From contig CAYTUG010000001.1 of the NCBI GenBank assembly GCA_964441275.1, forward strand, positions 1-64,000: DNA of 64,000 bases, written 5' to 3'. Positions 24,641 through 32,239 of the stretch are shown one piece after another (within the stretch, counting starts at the first letter, position 1; every line of letters begins with the position of its first letter). The notes under the pieces are model-generated. The model had not been told where the DNA came from, made no database searches, and saw only the letters and a program-made list of their open reading frames with translations. The translations under genes and the position numbers were made by a program. The stretch comes from SZUA-584 sp964441275 (GTDB taxonomy: Bacteria; Bacillota; Clostridia; Christensenellales; SZUA-584).

Positions 24641-27186
24641 TTTGCGTCAAGCCAGTTTTGACCGGAAGAAACTACGGCTGTCAGCGGCACATCAATAGTA
24701 TACGCATTTTCCATACATCTTTTGAGCAGCTCTTTTACTTGCTCTTGCTCACCTTTATCGGCATCAACAATAAGCTCGTCATGCACCTGCAGTATCAGTT
24801 TGGACAAAAATGCCCTGTCCTTTAATTCCTGCCACACGTTAATCATAGCAATTTTAATTATGTCGGCCGCCGTGCCCTGAATAGGCGTATTAAGCGCCGC
24901 GCGCTCCCCGAACGAGCGCACATTATAGTTTTGAGATTTAAGCTCGGGTAAATATCGGCGCCTGCCCAAAAGCGTTGTAACATATCCGGCTGTTTTCGCT
25001 TGTTCTACTATACTTTGCATATATTGCTTAACGCCCGAAAAACGCGCAAAATAACGCTCAATATATTCGGCCGCCTTTTTTACGGAAATATTTAGGTTGC
25101 GGGCCAATCCAAAATCGCTTATACCGTAAACTATTCCAAAGTTTACGGCCTTAGCGCTGTTGCGCAGCTGTTCGCTCACTTGGTTTACCGGTATTCCAAA
25201 CACTTCCGAAGCGGTACGCGTGTGTATGTCTACGTTGGATGTAAAAGCGTTTTTTAAAACTTCGTCGTTTGAAATATAGGCCAATATACGCAGCTCAATT
25301 TGTGAATAATCAGCCGTTATAAGCACTCTGCCGTCTTCGGAAGGCAAAAACAGCCGCCTGATTTCACGCCCTTCCTGAGTTCTTATGGGTATGTTTTGCA
25401 AATTGGGCTCTTTGCTTGATATACGCCCGGTTACGGTCGATATCTGATCAAATGTCGTGTGCACAAAACCGTCTTTGTCCGCAATTTTTAAAAGCCCGTC
25501 TATATAGGTGCTCTTAAGTTTTGTTAACCGCCTATACTCGATTATCTCGTCTATTATCGGGTGTTTCCCCACAAGCTTTTCTAATACCTCTATATCCGTA
25601 GAATAGCCTGATTTTGTTTTTTTGCCCGCCGGCAATCCAAGCTGCTCAAAAAGCACCTGTCCTAATTGTTTAGTTGAGTTGATATTAAAGCTGTCGTTAT
25701 TTGCAAGTGCGTGAATACTATTTGTTAAACCGGCTATCTGTTGCGAAAGTGCCGTTTCGTATTGCTTAGCTCTGCTTACATCTATTCTAAACCCGGTAGA
25801 TTCCATATCTGCAAGCACCCGCATTAGCGGCATCTCTATGTTGTTGTATACATACCAGGCGTTGTCTGCCTTTAGTTTGTCCTTTTGCAATTCGCATATG
25901 TAAAGCATTGCCGCGGCAGAGCCGCCCGTATTATATTTTTCAACCAGATTATCAAAGTTTTGCGCCGCGGAAGAAGGGTCTAAAACGTATTCGGCAAGCC
26001 TGACGTCGAATATGTCGCATTCAATCTTTGTTTGATAATCCATAAGCGTTGATATAACAGACTTAGCGTCATACAGCACAAGTGACATTTGGTTGTTCCC
26101 AAACAGCCTCTTTATCTCCCGCATTACAATATCGTAGCTAAAATCGATATTGAGAAGGCTGTGTTCTGCCGCCACGCAATGCTCTTTTTGTTTTTCGAGC
26201 GCTATCGTTATCGTATCGCCCAATACAATGGCAGCATTTCCGGCTTTGATTGCTTTATCTATTAAATCTTTTAGCTCATCAACGGATTTAACCTCTGCAC
26301 TATTTGGTTGCAGCGCCGGTTTTTGTTCAATGCCCAGCCTGGTTTTTAAAGTTGCAAACCCTAATTTGTCAAAAGCGGCGCCGGCGTTGTTTTCGTTTAG
26401 CCCTTCGAAATAAAGCGATTCTAAGTTCACGGCAATGGGTGCCCAAATATCCACCAGGGCAAGTTTTTTGCTAAGCAACGCCAATTCTTTGTTTTGCGTT
26501 AGCCTTTCTTTCAACTTGCCTTTAATCTCGTTTATGTTTTCATACACTTTGTCCATATAGCCGTATTTGTGCAAAAGGTCAAGAGCCGTTTTTTCGCCCA
26601 CCCCCGGAACCCCGGGTATGTTGTCCGATTTGTCTCCCATGAATCCTTTCAAATCGACCATCTGTTCAGGCAAAAGCTGATAAGTTTCATGCAGCTTTTG
26701 TTTATCGTACAGTTCTGTTTGGCTTACTCCCTTTCTTGTCAATAACACGCGGCAATAATCCGAAATAAGCGAGAAAGCGTCTTTATCGCCGGTTAACAGC
26801 ACCGAATTAATGGAGTTTTCTTCCGCTATGCGAGACAAAACCCCAAGAATATCGTCCGCCTCGTAGCCTTCTGATTCTATTACAGTAATGCCTATTTGCT
26901 GCAGCGCATCTTTTAGCAACCCAAATTGAGGTATTAACTCTTCCGGCATGGGTTTGCGAAGCGCTTTATACTCGGGAAACATTTCATGCCTGAATGTCTT
27001 TTCTTTTTTATCAAACGCAATTGCAAGATAATCGGGTTTTTGTTGCAGCAGCGCATTAATAAGCATAGAAAAAAAACCGTAAACGGCGTTGGTAAACTCG
27101 CCTTGCTTGTTTGTAAGCAACGGAAGCGCATGAAATGCCCTGTACATTAGACTGTTGCCGTCAACGGCCATTAGCGTTTTAGCCAT
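24637..27186 (-). CDS. polA: DNA polymerase I
   Basis: The 849-residue protein has the 5'-3' exonuclease at the N-terminus (LMAVDGNSLMYRAFHALP, GFMGDKSDNIPGVPGVGEKT). The middle 3'-5' exonuclease-like domain lacks the usual DxE motifs. The polymerase has motif A DYSQIELRILAYIS, motif B RNSAKAVNFGIVYGISDFGL and motif C LQVHDELIVDA. It fills gaps and removes primers. The ATG after aagggag was chosen; the 33 extra residues upstream are not family-like. It is the first gene of a five-gene transcript. Confidence 0.96.
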   Translation of the reverse strand: MAKTLMAVDGNSLMYRAFHALPLLTNKQGEFTNAVYGFFSMLINALLQQKPDYLAIAFDKKEKTFRHEMFPEYKALRKPMPEELIPQFGLLKDALQQIGITVIESEGYEADDILGVLSRIAEENSINSVLLTGDKDAFSLISDYCRVLLTRKGVSQTELYDKQKLHETYQLLPEQMVDLKGFMGDKSDNIPGVPGVGEKTALDLLHKYGYMDKVYENINEIKGKLKERLTQNKELALLSKKLALVDIWAPIAVNLESLYFEGLNENNAGAAFDKLGFATLKTRLGIEQKPALQPNSAEVKSVDELKDLIDKAIKAGNAAIVLGDTITIALEKQKEHCVAAEHSLLNIDFSYDIVMREIKRLFGNNQMSLVLYDAKSVISTLMDYQTKIECDIFDVRLAEYVLDPSSAAQNFDNLVEKYNTGGSAAAMLYICELQKDKLKADNAWYVYNNIEMPLMRVLADMESTGFRIDVSRAKQYETALSQQIAGLTNSIHALANNDSFNINSTKQLGQVLFEQLGLPAGKKTKSGYSTDIEVLEKLVGKHPIIDEIIEYRRLTKLKSTYIDGLLKIADKDGFVHTTFDQISTVTGRISSKEPNLQNIPIRTQEGREIRRLFLPSEDGRVLITADYSQIELRILAYISNDEVLKNAFTSNVDIHTRTASEVFGIPVNQVSEQLRNSAKAVNFGIVYGISDFGLARNLNISVKKAAEYIERYFARFSGVKQYMQSIVEQAKTAGYVTTLLGRRRYLPELKSQNYNVRSFGERAALNTPIQGTAADIIKIAMINVWQELKDRAFLSKLILQVHDELIVDADKGEQEQVKELLKRCMENAYTIDVPLTAVVSSGQNWLDAK

Positions 27187-27215
27187 TAATACTCCCTTGT
27201 GCATTATACAAAATA

Positions 27216-27244
27216 AGTATAGTTTAAAAAACCTGCTTATGCAA
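27216..27244 (-). promoter_or_regulatory. Promoter of the polA-coaE-slt-oppA-trmH series
   Basis: On the minus strand TTGCAT, a 17-base spacer and TATACT lie about 30 bases before the polA ATG. The match to sigma-A is good. Confidence 0.65.
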
Positions 27245-27267
27245 CACCGATAAAAATATCTTAATAC

Positions 27268-27300
27268 AAAAACCCCTTTAAGCATTTTTACTTAAAGGGG
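27268..27300 (-). terminator. Terminator of the cold shock gene
   Basis: A perfect ten-pair stem (ccccctttaag-type: cccctttaag / cttaaagggg) with an eight-base loop is followed, on the minus strand, by T5. It separates the cold shock gene from the polA promoter. Confidence 0.85.
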
Positions 27301-27333
27301 GCTTTGCAGGGACTTTTGCCCGTATAGGTCTTG

Positions 27334-27546
27334 CTATGCGAGCACAACGTTTGCAGCACGAAGCTTGTTTGCATTTTTTGGATCCGGCTCCACATCAAAA
27401 GTGACCTTTTGGCCTTCCGAAAGCGTTTTAAACCCGTCGGATTGTATGCTGGAAAAGTGTACAAATACGTCTTCCCCACCCTCGTCGTTAGCGATAAATC
27501 CAAAACCCTTGCTCTCGTTGAACCATTTTACCGTACCTTTATACAT
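27334..27546 (-). CDS. Cold shock protein (CspA family)
   Basis: The 70-residue OB-fold protein begins MYKGTVKWFNESKGFGFIAN and has the second RNA-binding motif DVFVHFSSI. Such proteins bind single-stranded RNA and DNA and keep mRNA unfolded. The start follows a near-consensus site (aggaggt). Its own promoter lies about 130 bases upstream, leaving a long leader typical of the family, and a strong terminator follows. Confidence 0.96.
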   Translation of the reverse strand: MYKGTVKWFNESKGFGFIANDEGGEDVFVHFSSIQSDGFKTLSEGQKVTFDVEPDPKNANKLRAANVVLA

Positions 27547-27675
27547 CAAAGATACCTCCTGAAAAATTTGATATTTCGCCATATAAACAAAAAACACACG
27601 CCTTGCAAACCATGAAACGAACCCATGATTTACAAAAACATGTGAATCAGGTCGCACGTACAAAATACCGCTTTT

Positions 27676-27704
27676 ACTGTATCAGCATTTGCTGCGAAAT
27701 GCAA
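27676..27704 (-). promoter_or_regulatory. Promoter of the cold shock gene
   Basis: On the minus strand TTGCAT, a 17-base spacer and TACAGT. This implies an untranslated leader of about 120 bases (27547-27670), in which cold-dependent folding could control translation. The remaining sequence between this gene and the diguanylate cyclase gene (27705-27850) shows no gene. Confidence 0.55.
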
Positions 27705-27856
27705 GCCTTTTTCAAATATTGTTTTCTAAATCATGCAAATATAATCGAGCTATATAACAATTTAAAGAAAATTCTTAAAATACCCCCGCAATATTTTTGG
27801 GCAACGTTAACTTTTATTGTCCAATTAATATATTTTAATATACAAATAAACTTTGT

Positions 27857-27884
27857 TTGCTTTTTTTATTAATTATTATATAAT
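27857..27884 (+). promoter_or_regulatory. Promoter of the diguanylate cyclase gene
   Basis: TTGCTT, a 16-base spacer and the perfect -10 box TATAAT lie about 37 bases before the TTG start codon. Confidence 0.6.
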
Positions 27885-27920
27885 TTATTTGAACGAACGT
27901 TAAAGGATTTTTGTATAAAC

Positions 27921-29570
27921 TTGAATATTTTACGTTTTATAAAAAGTCATAAAGTTTTAACTTTTTATGTTTTAATTTTGATTACAGGCATTTTAATTCA
28001 TGTTTTTATTAATAACCCTTTTTACGAAAAACATGATTCAATTAAAATAAACAGCTTTGAATCTGAAACTATTTTACCGGACAATAATCAAACCGAACCT
28101 AACAATGCTAAAAGAACCAAGTTTTATGTAGGCTTGAAAAAACAACTCTTTAACAATCTTAACGAAAATGCAGATTTTTCACTTGTTGTGCCAAACGTTG
28201 CTTGCCAAGCGTACAGCGTTTATTTTAACGGAATGCTGATTGGCAGCGTGGGCGATATGCAAGCGGGCAAAAGCAACATTGAGCATTCGGTTAACAGCTT
28301 TTATATAGACAGGCAAACAATAAAAGATTATAACTTGCTAAAGATTAGCGCTTTAGCCGAAAATCAAATAAACTCTTTTACGCCGGTAAGCATTGTGGAT
28401 GCAACCTATATGCCGCAGTATGCGCAAGAATCAAATTACAGCTTTTCAACTAACAGCCGGATAGCTTTCGGTATAGCCATATTTGGTTTTATTGTTTGTC
28501 TTATGCTCTATGTTGTTTCCGCGCCTAAAAACAGTTCCTTTTTGTTTTTTTCAATAAGCCTTTTATTGATTGCAATCCATACGTTTAATTACGCTCATAT
28601 CGAAAGTTTGCCTATCGGCTATTTTTTGTTTAAAAGAATTATGACGGCATGCCTTTATGCTTGCATATTTTTTGCTTCGCTTGGTATGTACAAGTTCTTC
28701 TTCTGCAAAGCGGACATTGTTATCGGGGCAATTGTTTTCGCCGGCTTTTTGTTTATAGTATTTACGGTAAATAACGCTGCGTTTTTTGAAGTGGTGCATT
28801 ACTATAATTTTATACTTTTTAGCGTGCTGATAAGCTGGATACGCACATCATTAAAGTATTTTAAAAGATGCGATGAAGCAAAAATGTTCTTTTTAGAGAC
28901 AGCGCTGATTATAATTTTCGCTGCAATCGAAATATATTCAACATCATCAGGAAACCCGCCGGTTAAAGGATCCGCTTTTGTGTTTGCCTACACATTTTCC
29001 ACGGTTGTCATAATCCTTTTTTACCGGGAATTTATCAATAAAGATATGCAGATTCAGATTGTAAACAACGCTCACAAAGAAAGTTATTTAGCTTCAATAA
29101 CAGACGGAATGACGGGGCTTTACAACCACAGATATCTTGCCCATATACTTAGGCAGACAGTGCCGCCGTTTTCGGTTGCAATGATTGACATAGACGATTT
29201 TAAGGACATAAACGATAATTACGGCCACCGTTTCGGGGACGAGATTATAAATTTTCTGGCAACCAGCTTGACAAGCAATGTGCGCAGCACCGATTATGTT
29301 TTTCGTTACGGGGGCGATGAATTCTTTATTATTTTTCCGGGGTGCACAGCCGAAAACGCGAAAGAGGTTTTATTAAAGCTGAAAAGCATAATTGATTCCA
29401 ACACTCCCGAGTACGAAAATAATAAAATAAAGATTACGTTTTCAGGCGGAATATATTATGTTGAATCGATGCAGGCGGTAGAACATATTTACGACAAAGT
29501 TGATAATCCTTTGTACGCTTCAAAAAAGCAAGGCAAGAACAAAGTTACTATATACAAACATAACGCTTAA
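27921..29570 (+). CDS. Membrane diguanylate cyclase with outer sensor and 7TM region
   Basis: The 549-residue protein has one helix (12-30), an extracytoplasmic domain (about 31-180, beta-rich), seven or so helices (about 182-370) and a GGDEF domain with an intact active site (RYGGDEFFIIF). An inhibitory-site RxxD is not evident. The layout resembles 7TMR-DISM sensors. It makes c-di-GMP from GTP in response to an outer signal. It starts with TTG; aaaggat lies 13 bases away, which predicts weak translation. No EAL or HD-GYP gene is seen in the window. Confidence 0.88.
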   Translation: MNILRFIKSHKVLTFYVLILITGILIHVFINNPFYEKHDSIKINSFESETILPDNNQTEPNNAKRTKFYVGLKKQLFNNLNENADFSLVVPNVACQAYSVYFNGMLIGSVGDMQAGKSNIEHSVNSFYIDRQTIKDYNLLKISALAENQINSFTPVSIVDATYMPQYAQESNYSFSTNSRIAFGIAIFGFIVCLMLYVVSAPKNSSFLFFSISLLLIAIHTFNYAHIESLPIGYFLFKRIMTACLYACIFFASLGMYKFFFCKADIVIGAIVFAGFLFIVFTVNNAAFFEVVHYYNFILFSVLISWIRTSLKYFKRCDEAKMFFLETALIIIFAAIEIYSTSSGNPPVKGSAFVFAYTFSTVVIILFYREFINKDMQIQIVNNAHKESYLASITDGMTGLYNHRYLAHILRQTVPPFSVAMIDIDDFKDINDNYGHRFGDEIINFLATSLTSNVRSTDYVFRYGGDEFFIIFPGCTAENAKEVLLKLKSIIDSNTPEYENNKIKITFSGGIYYVESMQAVEHIYDKVDNPLYASKKQGKNKVTIYKHNA

Positions 29571-29579
29571 AGCACCGGT

Positions 29580-30857
29580 TTAAGCGGTGATCACACCAGC
29601 AAGCAATAACAGCGGCAAATTATCGCTGTATATTTGAACCAACTGCGATATGGGCAAAGGGTTCGTTCCAAGCCCAACTTCAATTGTATATCCCGGTTTT
29701 CTGAAACGTTTGATAAACCAATCCTTAAAACCCGCGTACGAGGCTATCCCTTCCGGCACATCTAAGCTGTATCCGCTTGCATTTGCAAGCGCCTGCCCTA
29801 TTCGTTTTGATTCGGGCGGTTCAAGGCCTTCAAAACTCCAAAATATTACTTCGCCTTGGCTGTGATATGCAAGCGCAATGTTAAAATTATGCCTGATGCA
29901 AAAATTGACCACGCTTTTTGTTTCGGGTTCGGATTCCGGATATTCGCCCCCGTAGCGCGTAGGCCCGGGAGATGTAATTCCCATTGCGGCGGCGGCGGCG
30001 CGGGAATTTTCCCACCCCGCATTGTAGTTGTGGTTTAAGTCGACCCCTTTATTATTGGCTTGCCAGACCTTAGAAAAATCGGTGCTCCCTTTGTTCCATC
30101 TAAACAATTCATTATAATATGGGTTTTCCGCCGATAAACCTTCAAGCACCAATTCTACCCCGTCCGGGTTAACCATAGGCATAATATATATGCTGCTTCG
30201 CTCAAATATTTCTTTTGGATCATATCCGGCTATATGCTTGCTAAGCGCAAAAGAAGCGGACAAATCTTCTGCAAATTTCATAAGCAAAGGGGTTGTTATC
30301 CACTCAAGCGCATGGTGAGCGCCGTTGAAAAACACTTTGTTTTTGCCGTTACCCAACCTTATGTAATGCAGTTTTCTCCCTAACACGCTTTTTCCGGCAT
30401 AACCCGTTTCAATAAAAGGATACAACACTTTCAGGCTTTCAATATTACGCTCAAGGGTGCTGTAATAATAATTAATATCGATTGGAACTACGTTTATACC
30501 ATACGGTACAATCAGCTTGCTTGCGGGCTGCAAGTTAGATGCGTTTACATTGGGGTTGGCCGTTAGTACGAGGTCTATATCCGTTTTGTACATTTTTGAA
30601 ATGGTATATAACGAATCGCTCGGTCTAACTGTGTAAATATCGTACCCAGCAAGAAAGCGTTTCATAACTTCAAATGTGTTTAACCCTACTATGCCGTCCT
30701 GTACAAGTCCGAAATTTTTTTGGAATTCTTTTACCGCCTGCTGCGTCAGCCTTCCAAATTTGCCGTCTAAGCTGCCCGGCGAAAAACCAATCCTTTTTAG
30801 CAAAGATTGTATTTCCGCCACACGCTTACCGGCAGAGCCAATTTTTAATACATTCAT
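29580..30857 (-). CDS. LysM / peptidoglycan-binding M14 zinc carboxypeptidase (spore endopeptidase type)
   Basis: The 425-residue protein has a PG_binding_1 domain (1-65), a LysM domain (about 78-125: YTVRPSDSLYTISKMY) and an M14 peptidase domain. The zinc motif HxxE is in HHALEWIT, a distal His is in LAYHSQGEV and the catalytic Glu is in YTIEVGLGTNP. The closest known relative is gamma-D-glutamyl-(L)-meso-diaminopimelate endopeptidase I of spore formers. No signal peptide is present, which fits action in the mother cell or on the forespore. The ATG preceded by ggaagga was chosen. Confidence 0.88.
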   Translation of the reverse strand: MNVLKIGSAGKRVAEIQSLLKRIGFSPGSLDGKFGRLTQQAVKEFQKNFGLVQDGIVGLNTFEVMKRFLAGYDIYTVRPSDSLYTISKMYKTDIDLVLTANPNVNASNLQPASKLIVPYGINVVPIDINYYYSTLERNIESLKVLYPFIETGYAGKSVLGRKLHYIRLGNGKNKVFFNGAHHALEWITTPLLMKFAEDLSASFALSKHIAGYDPKEIFERSSIYIMPMVNPDGVELVLEGLSAENPYYNELFRWNKGSTDFSKVWQANNKGVDLNHNYNAGWENSRAAAAAMGITSPGPTRYGGEYPESEPETKSVVNFCIRHNFNIALAYHSQGEVIFWSFEGLEPPESKRIGQALANASGYSLDVPEGIASYAGFKDWFIKRFRKPGYTIEVGLGTNPLPISQLVQIYSDNLPLLLLAGVITA

Positions 30858-30918
30858 AACAACTGTTCCTTCCGGCGACTGTTTATGCAATATAATATTC
30901 AAATAAGCCGGAATTGTT

Positions 30919-30949
30919 AAAAAACCGGATAGCCCATCGCCATCCGGTT
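30919..30949 (-). terminator. Terminator of the alcohol dehydrogenase gene
   Basis: An eight-pair stem (aaccggat / atccggtt) with an 11-base loop follows the dehydrogenase stop and is followed on the minus strand by T6. Confidence 0.85.
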
Positions 30950-30954
30950 AAATG

Positions 30955-32055
30955 TTATTTGAAACTTTGTTTATAGATTTGTATGAGATCAGACTCCGTT
31001 AAATTGCCCGGAGTGTTGCTTATGTTTTTCGCTTCTATCGCGGTTTTAGCGTAAAGCTCGATTTCGTTTTCGGTAATAACCTCTTTTCGCCCCAACAGGT
31101 TGTTTAGCAGGATTCTAAGCGAATCTAAAGATTTATAATTCATGTATAACAGTATCTTTTCTATTCTATCAGGAAAAAGCGTGTAAACGTGTTCTAAAAA
31201 TTCCGCCATCAGCAGCCCGTTTGCACGGCCGTGGTCTATGTTTTTGTAGTATGTAAGAGGGTATCCCATTGCATGAAGCGCCGTTGTGGCTGTGTTCGCA
31301 ATAACAATGCCCGCAAGCATAGAGGCATACAGCAGCCGCTCTTTATGCTCTTTGGCAAGCGAGCCGCTTTCAAGCGCATCAAAGCACGAAGCAATTTTTT
31401 GTATGCTCTCCTTAGCAATAAAATCGCTCATTTCGCTGGCGCGTAAAGTTAACATGCCCTCAACAGCGTGTGTCAGCGCGTCTATCGCAGTGTTTACGGT
31501 TACGGAATGGGGCAGGCTTTCCAAATATTTGGCGTCAAGAAAAGCGTATCTTGGAAATAACTGCTCGGAAGCAATGGATTTTTTCGTTTGCAATTGATCA
31601 TCGGTAAGTATGGCATAAGGCGTAACTTCGGAACCGGTGCCCGCCGTAGTGGGCACGTGAGCCATAGGAAGCACGTCTGCGCCAAATTCGTTCGCAAGCA
31701 GTTTTTTTCTTGGCATTATCTGACGCGCCAACAGCGCAATCGCCTTTGCCGCATCCATAGCGGACCCGCCGCCTATCGCGATCACAAAATCGGTTTCTTC
31801 TTTGCGCGCAACCGCAGCGCCGTCATACACGCAATCCACAGTCGGGTTAGCCATAACTTTATCATACACGACGTAACTTTTACCGGCAGCTTTCAGCGCG
31901 TAGACAACATCATCAAGAGCTCCGCTTTTTTTTGCGGAGGCCGCACCCGTAACGACAAGCGCACGTTTGCCCATGCTTTTAACCAGTTCAAAGTTATCAT
32001 TAATGCAATTTTCACCCATAATTACTTTAGTAAACATCTGAAATGTAAGTTTCAT
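30955..32055 (-). CDS. Iron-containing alcohol dehydrogenase
   Basis: The 366-residue protein has the family's nucleotide motif GGGSAMDAAKAIA and metal-binding segments DALTHAVEGML and TTALHAMGYPLTYY. It oxidises an alcohol or reduces an aldehyde with NAD(P). It has a separate transcription unit. The substrate is not clear; the short form of about 366 residues with a C-terminal LTESDL resembles the 1,3-propanediol/butanol dehydrogenase side of the family. Confidence 0.9.
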   Translation of the reverse strand: MKLTFQMFTKVIMGENCINDNFELVKSMGKRALVVTGAASAKKSGALDDVVYALKAAGKSYVVYDKVMANPTVDCVYDGAAVARKEETDFVIAIGGGSAMDAAKAIALLARQIMPRKKLLANEFGADVLPMAHVPTTAGTGSEVTPYAILTDDQLQTKKSIASEQLFPRYAFLDAKYLESLPHSVTVNTAIDALTHAVEGMLTLRASEMSDFIAKESIQKIASCFDALESGSLAKEHKERLLYASMLAGIVIANTATTALHAMGYPLTYYKNIDHGRANGLLMAEFLEHVYTLFPDRIEKILLYMNYKSLDSLRILLNNLLGRKEVITENEIELYAKTAIEAKNISNTPGNLTESDLIQIYKQSFK

Positions 32056-32136
32056 ATAAACGCTCCTTTACGTTGTTGCCTTGAACATTATAACACAACA
32101 ACAGTAAAATTTTCGACAAAAAATTTAATTTTGCGT

Positions 32137-32163
32137 AAAAAAAGTCGCGATTTGCATCACGAC
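32137..32163 (-). terminator. Terminator of the hutP-cmk-plsC-ispH/rpsA operon
   Basis: On the minus strand an eight-pair stem with one G-U pair (gtcgtgat / atcgcgac), a four-base loop gcaa and T7 follow the end of the ispH-rpsA gene. Confidence 0.8.
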
Positions 32164-32239
32164 CAATGTAAAGGGGGTCTTAATATATTTTGTGAGGTCA
32201 CTTATCATTATTACCAGAAACATAACAATTATTCAAGTG

